In this document: piece after piece, positions 13,108 through 24,700 of the stretch
How the letters are laid out: each line of letters begins with the position of its first letter
Numbering within the stretch: the stretch's first letter is position 1
Source: Nymphaea colorata
Lineage: Eukaryota; Streptophyta; Magnoliopsida; Nymphaeales; Nymphaeaceae
Reading direction: 5' to 3'
Assembly (NCBI RefSeq): GCF_008831285.2
Contig: NC_045140.1
Location: 18,102,370 to 18,166,369 of the forward strand
DNA: 64,000 bases
Translations under genes and position numbers: made by a program
The notes under the pieces: model-generated
What the model saw: only the letters and a program-made list of their open reading frames with translations
Databases searched by the model: none
Told to the model about the DNA's origin: nothing

Positions 13108-13357
13108 TACATAAAAACCACGCTTGGATGATCCATGTGGAGAACCAGCTTTTACGAGTATTTATATTCTTGTCCGCACTAATCGGTGCTCTGTGTTGTA
13201 TCTGCTTGATGCTGCAAAAGACATGGCCTGTTATTGGGTATAACTTTCTCTTCTCTATCCTCAACTTGACGTACTACGAAGAAACCTGTTACATTTTCGG
13301 TTACTTATGCAGTTCCTCCTTATGTGGATGTGAATAATGGACCTTTGTAGAATACTA

Positions 13358-13650
13358 TGTTGAAAAAATATAAAAGAAGCAAAGTAAACAAGCAAATGCA
13401 ATGAAAATATTATTTTCATTAAATATGCATGGCTTTTCACCATGAAAATCATCATGAGTCTTAATTACATAATGCAAAGAAAGAGCTTAAATAGATGACA
13501 TTAGCATCCATTTGACAATAAACATGGAAACTAAATCTGTTTTTGTAGAAAGATTTTCTTTTCCTTTATCATTTAATTTTGATTTATCTTGTTGGGATTC
13601 TTTTCTTCAATTTCTTTAGAAGTGGTTATCTTTCAACCTCATCGTTAACA
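13358..13650 (-). repeat. 3' LTR of the TRIM element
   Basis: Left copy in plus coordinates, the downstream LTR when the element is read on the minus strand. Its boundary to the interior is marked by the polypurine tract TTGAGGGAGAA on the minus strand. Confidence 0.9.
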
Positions 13651-13862
13651 TTCTCCCTCAAATTGGATGATGGATCTGAAAATTCAAGTTGCTGTAGAAC
13701 TTTGTAAAAACAGATCATTCCATCTCTTTGGTGGTGATTCGGCGAGCCTAAATTTGCTTCATGAAGTTTTGCTTCAAAAGGATCAAGTCCTTGCTTTGAT
13801 GAAGAAGGCAGCGACCTCTTTGGTTGTTGCAGGCCATTTTTTGGCTTCGATCTTCTTCTCAT
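13626..13862 (-). CDS. Small basic ORF filling the TRIM interior (78 aa)
   Basis: The ATG overlaps the end of the primer binding site, and the frame is open across the whole interior into the 3' LTR. The N-terminus is strongly basic (MRRRSKPKNGLQQPKR) and the rest is polar. I see no zinc knuckle or other retroviral motif. It may be a remnant of a gag start or a chance open frame; translation is unproven. Confidence 0.3.
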   Translation of the reverse strand: MRRRSKPKNGLQQPKRSLPSSSKQGLDPFEAKLHEANLGSPNHHQRDGMICFYKVLQQLEFSDPSSNLRENVNDEVER

Positions 13863-13874
13863 ACCCTGATACCA

Positions 13875-14168
13875 TGTTGAAAAAACATAAAGGAGGCAAA
13901 ATAAACAAGCAAATGCAATGAAAATATTATTTTCATTAAACATGCATGGTTTTTTACTATGAAAAGCCATCATGAGTCTTAATTACACAATGCAAAGAAA
14001 GAACTTAAATAGGCGACATTAGCATCCATTTAACGATAAACATGGAAACTAAGTCTGATTTTATAGAAAGATTTTATTTCCTTTTATCATTTAATTTTGA
14101 TTTATCTTGTTGGGATTCTTTTCTTGAATCTCTTTAGAAGTGGTTGTCTTTCAATTTTATGGTTAACA
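13875..14168 (-). repeat. 5' LTR of the TRIM element
   Basis: Right copy in plus coordinates, the upstream LTR on the minus strand. It ends TTCAACA directly before the primer binding site TGGTATCAGGG. About 28 differences from the partner LTR were counted by eye. Confidence 0.9.
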
Positions 14169-15572
14169 TACTAGCCTTTATTATTCTTATTGTTTTCAAA
14201 CTAGTATCTTTATTGGAAGAGGTCAAAGTGAAGCTTGAAGACCCTAATAGTCGATAAATTTTTTAATAATAGTTTTTGGTTTCTTGGACCATCTCAGACA
14301 TTGTCATTCCTCAGAATATAAATGATTCAGACCTAATTCAAATTCAGTGTTCATCGGATCTGACTCGATCAGATCTCCCAAAATCCCATTTGGATTTGAA
14401 CCTAGACTTGACCTGGATTTTTAAACCAAATCTGGATCCCACAGTTAAGATCTAACTTTTTACATGCAATCGGGTAAGGTCCTCGTTGGATCTTAGATTT
14501 GGATAAAATAGCATGTGAATCTAATTGTGCATATTAGTTTTTATCAAATCCATCTATCTGGATCCTAATTCAGGTTGGAAAGTGGATAACTCTGGTCCTT
14601 GAATACCTAAATGATTAGTAAGTTCATGCATAAACCTTTTCTGTTGTTAGCCAAATCTATGTGGTGAAAGCTAAACCAGCAAGTCAACATGTAGGAGGGA
14701 TTAGTTGACCACCAAGGAAAGAATTGCAAACAGAAGTAAAGAGAGTATGAATATCTAGTGATTGTTGTGTTGAGAACCCTCCCACAAAAAATTCTATGAA
14801 GGGCAACACTTGTGAACAGTTTCATTACTACAAACTTAAGCTAATATTTTATTTAAGGTCGACTTTCAGGAAAGGTCAACTGAGAAGATATTAACCCTGA
14901 TATATTTCCTGTCTCACCTTCATGATCTTTTTTGTAGATAATCCTTTAAGACTCTTTTGATTGCCTGCATAACCTTTTAGTTCGTGAAATGTTCAACACT
15001 TTCTTCACTGTTGTAGGATATTTTTGCCATGATACTGAGGGATGAAAATTGGATCTCTCCTTTTTTTATTTTCTTCGCTAGATTTAGAGGGGAAGTATAC
15101 TTTGATAAGAGTACACCCAGGGGTGCCTAGAAAGAAAAATGCATTGAAATCCTGAAAATATGCAGGTGGTTACTCCTGATCAAGTTTCTGCATTGTAGAT
15201 GTTCACTCTACCTTTTTTCATAAAATGCTTTTCTGGAGTCTCTCCTCATTTAAAATCATGACGCAAAAATCAGAGATAGAACTGAGAGACAACTAAGCTA
15301 TCAACGCTTGTTGTCATTATAAGCCATGGTCAACATATCTAGATGAAATTTTGGTATATATGTTCTGTTCTTTTCCCCACACCTATTTGAGAAAAGATTG
15401 TAGTGAACAAAAGATAAAGATTGACAGTTATATTCCAGTACCAGTATAGTCGAAGCTTTAAACCATTAGAGCCTCAAATCTGGTTTAATTTCCTTTCAAC
15501 AGATCGCACTACATTATCTAAACTCCCAACTTTGATTTTTGGTTGTTCTAATCTTCACTTGCAACTTAAAAT
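14169..15572. other. Intergenic, no gene recognised
   Basis: AT-rich sequence with no supported ORF. Bases ~14330-14590 are dense in GGATCTGGATT and AATTCAAATTCAG words, which recur near 17.1-18.3, 31.7, 35.6-36.2 and 53.2 kb (see findings). Confidence 0.5.
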
Positions 15573-16340
15573 TGGAAGCATATCCATCTCAAGTTGACAA
15601 AAATAGTTATGAATGGGTGTATAAGAGAGAGGGAGGAAAAAAGTCCACCCATCTCAATGCCACAAGGAAGAGAAGTGTATTAGACAAAGGAGGAAAAGGG
15701 TCCATCCATCTCAATGACATACTCTTCATGGGAATCGAATGAGAGATGCATCTCCTCTTGCGCCTCCTGCCCAACCAGCTATGCTAAGTCTCTTCGGCAG
15801 AAACACGATTCTTTCTGTGTAATATTGCACAAGAGAAGGACCAGCACAAGAGATGTAGAAACTATTCCTCATGTTTAATTGGTAGCTTCTGAGTTCAGAT
15901 CTAGTTTGGATCTTATCTGAGTTCTGATGTTATTTCAAACATAATTTATGATATCCACAGGTTTCTGATTGGCGACTGGTTTGAAATATATGAATCTCAG
16001 ATCATAGGGGGAATTGGGTTTCTTGTGCAGGGAGGGAGTTTCCTAGCCAGCTTCCCCCAATAGGTTTCACATGGTAAAACCAGCGAGAACAAAAGCTGGA
16101 GAAATGGGCCTCTCCAAACAGGAAAAGAGGTCCTCAGGAAAAAAAAAAAAAAAGGGGGCCAGCAAAGAAACCTAAAAGAAGGCTCTCAAAACCCTCTTTT
16201 ATCCGGAAAACAGCAAAAACATAACACTCGAAGCTCTTAGATCTCATGCCCTTGCTGAATTAGAATTAGCACCAAGAAAAAAGAATAAAAAAATGCTCTT
16301 AATTATCCAGCATCAACTAAGGTGGGCACCTAGTCCGGGA
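15573..16340. repeat. Dispersed direct repeat, copy 2 (~0.77 kb)
   Basis: Second copy of the repeat at 10593-11378, same orientation. It starts TGGAAGCATATCC, carries the same internal A-tract (16139-16154), and ends next to GTGGGCACCTAGTCCGGG, right beside a long AT microsatellite. A plus-strand ORF at 15539-15742 lies within it, but the matching region of copy 1 is interrupted, so it is unlikely to be a maintained gene. Confidence 0.85.
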
Positions 16341-16349
16341 ATATATATA

Positions 16350-16445
<96 letters not shown>
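16340..16445. repeat. Long (AT)n microsatellite
   Basis: About 105 bases of almost pure AT, broken once by CT near the left end. It abuts the right end of the second dispersed repeat copy. Confidence 0.97.
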
Positions 16446-16446
<1 letters not shown>

Positions 16447-18544
16447 TGCCGTAACGCAATCAAGCTGCTCCAAAAATATATAAACAAGAAACTGAGTTGG
16501 CAAACAAAACTCTAATGTCGATAACAACAAAATCCAAACCTAACTACAACATGTCTAGACAGTCCACAATAATAAGTTAACTCCAAAAACATGTTGATGA
16601 AGTTATTCCTACATCATTCTCTTTGTACTGACTAAGATTTTTTGGCTTCAATCAATCTAGTATGAAGTTGGTCATTAAGACGACATTTGATAACAGCCTA
16701 ACAGGAATATCGTGTTCTTTGGACTGTAAGGTCCATGAATGTGTCCCAATTTAGGATAACTTCACTGAACGTTACATTCTAAGGGACACAGCTTTCCTGT
16801 CACCGAATGTCCTCCATGGCTCACTTCCATCATAGACCATCTTCTCACACAGGAAGAGGGGGCCCTCCCTCTAGCTTTATTATTGAATGAAGGTCTCGTT
16901 TTGTCATCACGCATCTTCTCCTCAATGCTTGTCGCTACTCCACGGCTGATCGGAGAGTTGCTTGCCCTTGTATTTGGAACAGACGTCCTTCCCAAGTAAT
17001 AATGATCTCTTCTTATGTTTTTGCTTGGTCAACTGGGTTCATAGGAAGTAACTCATCTCCTCAAAAGAAAATAAAATAAAAGTTCGAAGTTCAAACTAAT
17101 ATATATCCATTTTATTAGTCCTTTTTAACTTTCAAATCTACTTACGTATACAGGTTTAGGCAATGACGATTCAACAAGAATTTAAATAGACATTATTCGA
17201 AATGTCATTAGGTTGTATTCGAATTTGGATGGATTTAAATAGACATTTGATCGGTCAGATTTGAATTCAATTTCAATTTCAAACAGATATCTTATATTCA
17301 ATGTCCATACATCTTGAAAATCTAACATATAATAATGTGGTTCAAATTCAGTTGTGCATTAAAAATTCGGATTTGGATTCCAATGTGAAAATTAAAAGTT
17401 GGTTTCAAGTTGGATTTCATATTGCAAAAAATCCCATGATATTGGGTTTGATAAGAATTGGGTTTCAGATAAACAATGGGCTACAACAGGCTTGGTGGCG
17501 TGGGTTAAGGGGCATGAAACCTGGTCTGACCCAAAATGGAGGAGGACCAGGATAATGGTGGCTAGCAAATTGTGAGACCATCTTCACCAATGAAACACAC
17601 AAGCTTGGCTTTGACACCAAATGGATCCAAATAGCGTAAGTCACAAGGAAATCTAAATCGTCGCCACTCATATGCTATCAATAAGCTGCTGAAAAGATCA
17701 CTGAACAAGAACAAAGTCGTAGGCAAAAGCAAACCTTTAATCTCATCTGGATAATAGCATGAAAACGAATTCCAAATCAAATACCGAAAACCAAAGTAAC
17801 TCAAACGTATCCAAACAATCCAAAATAGCAAACTAGATCCAAAAAGACGTGTGGATGAAGCTGCTTTTATTGCATCACATCCTCTTTTCTCAGTTCTCAC
17901 CTAATCCTCCCAAGAAGAGCAAACCAGTGGTCTAATAATTGATAGAGGTGTCAGCAAATCTAATTTGGATATAATATTTGACCGAATTGCTTAAAAAATT
18001 GAATGTGGAATAAATTTCTCATCCGATTAAGAAATCAAATCAAGTTCAAATTTAAGAAATAACATTTGATCAGACATCTGATGAGGTTTGGCTCGGATTT
18101 CATGTACATTTTAAAAGTCTGTTATTAACATATCATAAAGCTGTTTAGATTCAATCTAGAAATTGGATTCAAATTCTGTTGTGAGTTCAAAGATCGGATT
18201 TGAATTGTGAATTCAGATTCGAATATGGTGTAGACTTTTATTTATTTATATTGGAACCCAAATTCGAATCTGAATATGTGAACACCTGGGGAAAAAAACA
18301 TTTGATTAAAAGTACATCGAGTTCCAATCAAATCCATTAGCACTCCTAACAATTGAGAATTGGAAGCAGTACCACTTACCAAACAGACGCTACTTTCTGG
18401 AAATGGATGAACTTGTCTTTAGCTCGTCATAGATACAAGCCAAGTGCGAATGATCTTTTAAGTGCATTATCTTGAGCTAAACAATCTTTGGGGTCCATTT
18501 GGAGATTATCCATAACTTTACCAGATTATAAAAATAAGCATGCC

Positions 18545-18635
<91 letters not shown>

Positions 18636-20137
18636 TCATTGTATGAGCCTATTGATGTCCTTTAATTTAAATATTATATCAAGTATCCTAACCTGGTGGG
18701 TGAAGCACTTGTTAGTAAGAAAATTATTTTGTCATACATCAAATGGAATTGCAAATTGGCCAAATAATCAAGTTTCTGCCATCCGCTTTAAATAATGCAT
18801 TCGTATTTCTTTCCTAAACTTTGGGGTCCATTGGACAGTCCTGCGCACGTAAATTTTTTTGTAGAACTAATGATGCATTGAGTAGTCCCAACTACGTTTG
18901 AACAACAGACAGAAGCATAGTTGGTTTACTTGAATCCGAAACTTAATAAAGATATCCAAACTATAATCTGCCGACATTGTAAACGCTTTGTAATTTGAAC
19001 AAGATTCTTGCATATATATATATTTTTTTGTTGTCCTGTTAAGACATCAAACATTTGTATAAAAGTCTTGGTTTAACTTACGTTTTTGTCAAATATATTT
19101 TAATTCGAGCTCTTTCTTCTCTGCTAGCCGATGCCATGAATGTTCAACCTTAATTGAAGGAGCTACAGGCAAAAATGATTAACCCCGCAAGGGTGTCATT
19201 CAAGATGACCGAACCTGACAAACTAACTGCTTTATTTGGCTGAGCCTGGCTCATGTACTTGATTTATTCTTTCATAAATCAAATATTTATCATGATAGAT
19301 ATATTAACAACCCACTGTTCATAAATGAGGTTTGAAGGTTCTCTCATTTTCTCATGCTATCGGGATAGCATCAGCCATGGCAGCGGCATACCTTTCCAAC
19401 TTAACTACCATTTCCTCTACTTCAGAAGTCATAAATTGTATCGACATCAATAATAATGACAACGATATAACCCTAAAATAAAAAATATAAAGCAGAGCTC
19501 CCATAGGAAGACAAAATGGACAAAACATCATTTTTTTATTTTTTTTCTTCATGAAGAGGCGACTTGGTGTATTTTGAGTAAAAAATTCTCCCAATCTCAC
19601 CTCTTATTTTAGATTTGAAGCTTCTTATGAGGGGGGAGATAATCTTAAGCGGGAGATATTATCGGAATTAGGGGTTAAAGTATTATGCCTCCACCACCGT
19701 TTGTAGTTCAGAACAACAACGTACAAACTGATGAGAAACTTTTATCTGCCTCTCAAAACAATAGACCCTTCCCACATCTGGATCCGATTTAAAAACGGGC
19801 CTTGGATACAAATCCAAATCCATGAATTGGCCAAAAAAATCCAACTGGGACGGAAGGCCGATGCCGTCCGACGGGAAGATACCCAGAATGCCCTCATCAG
19901 CGGACCGTGGATATCAGCCTCAGAGCCCCACCCGAGCCACAAGCCTCGGATACAAACCAAATCCGGACCAATTTCAACCGTTGGATCGCTCCACATGTAC
20001 GGACACCTTCAAGGCACGGCGGCTGACAGCGTTAGGCTCGTCGGCAGGGCGGGCGCTACAGCGTGAGGACCGTCCGATCGCTCCACGTGTAAATCATCCG
20101 GGACTCGTGAAATAACCGGGTTCTGCCCCGGCCTGCC
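16446..20137. other. Intergenic, AT-rich, no gene recognised
   Basis: Only short ORFs are open, the longest being 17562-17900 on the minus strand (112 aa), hydrophobic in its middle and matching no family I know. Tracts near 17130-17480 and 17940-18340 are rich in GGATTTGAATTC-like words. Bases ~19840-20137 become GC-richer and probably form the promoter of the RING-protein gene. Confidence 0.5.
18548..18633. repeat. (TA)n microsatellite
   Basis: About 85 bases of uninterrupted TA repeats. Confidence 0.97.
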
Positions 20138-20144
20138 TATATAA
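20138..20144 (+). promoter_or_regulatory. TATA box of the RING-protein gene
   Basis: TATATAA in the context GCCTATATAAGGC, in otherwise GC-rich sequence. It lies 173 bases before the start codon, leaving a ~140-base CT-rich 5' leader, which is a normal plant arrangement. Confidence 0.65.
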
Positions 20145-20316
20145 GGCTGGGCGAGGCGTTAATTTGCGACCTCCCGAAAAAGCGAGCTAGTGGCCTTTCC
20201 GCTTTTCTGTGTCATCGTCGTCCTCTATCCTTTCCCTTCCCTCGCCCTTGTCTCATCCTCCCCCTCCCTCTGAGAAATTTCCGATCCGAATCTAGCCGGT
20301 ATATACTGCCGTTGTC

Positions 20317-21717
20317 ATGTCGTCTCAATTTGCAATGGTTGCGCCCGAGCCCGCTGACGGTTCTGATCTCCGGTCGAAGCAGGCGGCGGATGGGAAGACG
20401 AGAAGCGAAGTTGGAAACACGGCCGTACGAGAGCTCGGGAGGAAGAAGAGGGTAGGGATTCTCTCTCTTGCTCTGCATTCCTGTCCGTCTTTCTTTTTAT
20501 TGGGGATTTCCGTTAGTTGGCTGCTAGGGTTTAGGAAGGGTGGAAGGTTCGATTTCTTGTTGCTTGGATTTGGGATTGGGGCTTATTATGTGTTATTTTG
20601 GGGGGCCCCTTCTTCCATTTCTTCTTTGGTGTCTCTCTAAATTTTATGGTCCTTTTCTCAGACAAATCGGTCGGCGAAACTGAAACAATGCAAACTTGAC
20701 GCAAAGAGGGAACAATGGCTTTCTCAAGGTGCGGTACCTACGTTTCCTTTCCCTCCTCCTCCTCCTCCTCGTCTTCTACTTCTTATTTGCATATTTAGGG
20801 CGTCGTGTTGGAGAGATTGTGTATGTGAGTTCTAGGATTTTGTGTGGACAGTTAGGGATAAAGGGCAGAGAGATGTCAACTGTGGTTCTTCTCCCTCGTC
20901 GGAAAGGAGTGGCTCACCGGATAACTTCGATAACCGGCATGCAACAGACGGGTTGGAGTTTCACGACAATGACGTGGGTTCGCCGCTAACTAGCTCAGAG
21001 AGTAGGGTGGTCGGAAATATTCACTCTGTCTCGGGGCAGGAGCGGCCTGGAACCAGTAGCAGTAGTACCAGTTTCTCGGGGAGTGCTGATGTGAGCGATG
21101 ATGATGGAAGCTTTGATGATTGGGAAGCTATTGCCGATGCGCTTGGGATGGATGATTTACGGAAGCCACCTAGCGAGCCTTCTGTTGGCGAGGGTGCGAT
21201 CGCGGACCCTCTCCCAGAGCACAGAGATTTGCTGAGGAACTCAACTTGCTATTCGTCAGAGGTTGCTTCTAAGGGAATTCTTAGACCGGAATATAAGGGG
21301 AAATCAAGTTGTTTTGAGAAGAATCAGATCGACCGTGCAACCGCATGCAGAGCATGGCGACCTGATGATGCTGCTCGTCCGCCTTCACTACCAACACTTA
21401 CTAAGCAGATGAGCTTTCCGGCTCAGTCAGAGAGGCATTCTTCTCGAGGTTCTATCAATTGGGGGAGCATCGGGATTGTTTCTCAGCAACCATCCAATTG
21501 CCCCATTTGTTATGAGGATCTAGATCTCACTGACTCAAGCTTCCTTCCCTGTTCATGTGGTTTCCGCCTTTGTCTCTTCTGCCACAAGAGGATCCTTGAG
21601 GTGGATGGACGGTGCCCTGGTTGTAGGAAGCATTATGTGCCTGTAGATGAGCATATAAGAACATCTGTGCCACCAATTTGGTTGTCTCGTTCTTGCAGCA
21701 TGCAAATGAGATCGTAG
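20317..21717 (+). CDS. RING-type zinc finger protein (C4C4, NOT4-like), three exons
   Basis: Predicted exons are 20317-20451, 20662-20728 and 20852-21717, joined in frame to give 355 residues. Exon 2 and the exon 3 junction read KLKQCKLDAKREQWLSQV, a block conserved in this plant family. The middle is Ser-rich and acidic (SADVSDDDGSFDDWEAIADA). The RING lies at residues 284-325: Cys 284, 287, 301, 303, 308, 311, 322 and 325, spaced CX2C-X13-CXC-X4-CX2C-X10-CX2C, all cysteine and lacking the usual His. That C4C4 pattern is typical of the CNOT4/NOT4 RING, which acts as a ubiquitin ligase module. There is no RRM or other NOT4 domain, so a role in the CCR4-NOT complex is not implied. E3 ligase activity is inference from the domain. 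The tail after the RING is short and ends MQMRS. Confidence 0.88.
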
Positions 21718-24700
21718 GGTCACCTGATCGTGGCTATTCTTGTAGTGGTCTGGGTGTATATGCAATATGGCGTGTCTTGTGTTCTCACAGAGATGTGAAT
21801 ACAGTCTAGGGGTTTGAAAGTGCTTGAAGACAGTTGGGAGAATCCTTACATATTTCTTATTTCCTGCTCTACGTAGTACATATGTTGGTATGAGTGGTGT
21901 CTATTGCTTTTAGCAATCTGTGACTATACGAGTGATAGTATATATCCTTGCAGAGAGGACCAATAATCCGACCAACTTCAATCAGATGATTCTGTGACCT
22001 TGTTATTTTCTTTAAGTCTAAATTTTGTCATATTAAAGTTGCTTCAAGGTAACCTTGGTTGGATTTGCAATTATGTTTAGCTGCGAGATCTTTTCTTCTT
22101 TCGAAGGATCGCAAAATGCAGACATGGTAGTTGTGGCACAAAGTTGGCATTTTTTTACTAATCTTTCTTCTGATACATTCGTATTATCAATTTAGATTGG
22201 AACTTCTCCTTTTTCATACTCGAGGAATTCAATTTATTCATGCAATTACGCATTGCCTTATAAGCATAAAAGCCATCCACTGTCTTGATAAATGTAAGGT
22301 TGGAAAGTGGTAGTTTCAATATCTGGTGCTTACAACCATGTGTTGGAAGAATTCTCCTGCAGCTTTTTCTTCTGAATGATTGTGTTTCCTTTCCTTGTTC
22401 TGGAGATGGTTATCAAAAAGCAACTTTTTAGGCTCATTTTTGTCATATGATTCTAATGGATAAAAATACTAATTTATATATTTCACAGACACGTGTTTTT
22501 GCATACATGTAAATGCAGGATTCCATTTACCTGTATCTAATGTTTGTCCTCAGTTACGAAATGTTTTTTTATTGTCAATGTAAGTAAACACCGTTTTCTT
22601 TAGTTCATTATAGAAGTTAATGGGGTTACATCTGGGGCACCCTTTAGTTGGTCATAGGTTGAGAATCACAGGCTTATTGGGTCTCATATTCGTCGGAGAG
22701 AGCTAAGTTATAAGCTTCCCCCTTCTCTCTCTCTCTTATTGTTTTGTACCTCTTATTTTTTAGCTTTTGAGGAGCAATCCTTTGCAACTTTCAAGGTCTT
22801 GAGTATTGCAGGGAAAATCAAATGTAACCACAGCAATGTAATAATCAGTTGCAGGTAAAAATGAACAGAAATGGTTATGACATAGAAAAACCGAAGACAA
22901 GATTACTTGTCTTGTCTCCAAGCATACCTCAGAGAATGACCTGTCTCCTAATTAGTTGTTATTTTGGATTATAAGCCTCTATGTTTACTTTGTTATCTTT
23001 TTCGAGTTTGGCAGTTTATGAACCCTACTGTGCAATTATGTCTATTCCAGTTTGCTTACCCATCTTTTCTGGTATACTATAGTGCATGAAGAATTGTGGT
23101 CTTTCGTTTCTCATGAAGTTTGGTCCATTAGCAGGTATGCTTCACTTGCTTTTTGCATATCAAGTTGCATCTAGCCGGTGGTGATACTATGGCTTATGTT
23201 TGGAGGAAAGTATTGCATTTGAATATGATAAGAACTTGTCTGCCTCTTTATCCATCGTTCCTTTTCTGTTGTTTTTGGTCAGGAACGGGAGATTCAGCTC
23301 CTGTTGCTGTTTCTGCTTGTGATGTAACGGGTGCTTTCTCTTCTTTCCTTACTGCTTTTTTGAACATCATGATGTTCATATATATGTATGGCTGGACCAA
23401 GAGCATGATTCAAGATAAAGATCTCGGAGTGGTGAAATAGTGAGGTTCATGAGACATCGTTAACCAGTAACCCAAAGAACAGGCTGCCTGTTTTTCCAAC
23501 GGTTGATGGTTATCTCGATGCATAGTTTCTTGATAGAACCAGGGGGTGCTTCAGTGCTGGACATCAAATTTGTTTGGATTGGCAAACGAGTGGAAGGCTT
23601 CTATCTATGAGATCACTTCGGTCAGTGTTATTCCGAGGCTGATATTGGATAAATCCCAATTCAGTCTACCGAGAATAGATGTGAAGAAAAAGTGGGAAAC
23701 ATTGATAGGTAATTTAATTATGTACGGTAATTTGGATGGGTGACAAATTGTGGATAATGTAAAGTGGGAGAGCATTGAATTATTCAAACTTGTCATTGTT
23801 TTGAGTTATATTTTGGACACTGAAATTCTTTCTAAACATGTTTAGCTTGTTTCTGTAGCAGATTTTGTATCTTAAATAGCTTTTTTGTTTTATAAGAAAG
23901 TCAGAAAGGCGCAGGAAGGACAAATCCAGTTCTACTGGTTGTTTCTGACCCTTAAAGTTTCTCCCAACGTTGGCTTTGTCAATGAACGCTGCCCATGGCA
24001 ACTGCCAACTGATGCTGATTGCTCCTATGAAAGTTAAAGCCCCTTCCTACTGGACCCATCATTTCCGGGGGTTTCTTTTTTCATGTTTTGCGACTTCACT
24101 TGAGCTTGCTCTGTATAAATACATGACGATAGCGCATTTCGAGCGGAGAGAAAATATTCACCTCGAGAAAATCTAATTACTTGTTAGCTTTCGGTAGAAT
24201 CTCTAAATTTTTTGGCGCTCTCCTTAAGATGAAATAATCTCTTCTTACTGAAGTATGGAAGACAAGATTATTTTATGGCTAGACTAAATGCCTATGGCAA
24301 CCTATTGAGTTGTGGCTACATTTGATGGTGTGTGTGTGGTCTTCTTTTTGACAAATGTGAGGTTACAGCGATTCAGAAATGTCGCTGTGCCCCTGGGTAA
24401 GGGTTGTCTGCCAAAGATATTTTTGGTAACAAGTCTCAAGGGTTAGGTTCGATACCGATGTCTATATCTTTACGTAAACCTATAGAATTCAGCTCAACTG
24501 CAACTCCGCAGAAATGAACAACAAAAGAAGAAGAATATAGAAAAAAAGGGAAGAATAGGAGATAAATTTGCGCTTTTTCAGTGGGACTCTTTGGATGCAG
24601 CAGCTTCTACCTTGTAGCTAAGGAGACCATATGGCCGTTGAACTATATTCTGCCAACTTTATAATGCATTAACATGTATGATTTGTTTTTTGTTTAGGAA

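Larger units (their letters stand above)
13358..14168 (-). mobile_element. Complete TRIM-type miniature LTR retrotransposon
   Basis: Two direct repeats of 293 and 294 bp (13358-13650 and 13875-14168) start TGTTGAAAAAA and end GTTAACA. They enclose only 224 bp of internal sequence. The flanks carry a perfect 5-bp target-site duplication, TACTA, at 13353-13357 and 14169-14173. On the minus strand the right LTR is followed immediately by TGGTATCAGGGTAT (13874-13861), a primer binding site resembling initiator-Met tRNA sites. The purine-rich TTGAGGGAGAA (13661-13651) abuts the other LTR as the polypurine tract. The LTRs are about 90% identical, so the insertion is not recent. No gag, protease, integrase or RT domain fits in the interior; mobilisation would need an autonomous partner. 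Confidence 0.92.

Noticed and set aside
10593-16340. The two ~0.78-kb direct repeats as LTRs of one retrotransposon
   Set aside because: No primer binding site follows the first copy, no polypurine tract precedes the second, the ends do not finish in CA, no target-site duplication was seen, and no retroelement domains lie between them.
16340-18633. The two AT microsatellites as ends of one element
   Set aside because: They are simple repeats without flanking similarity; nothing between them suggests a common origin.
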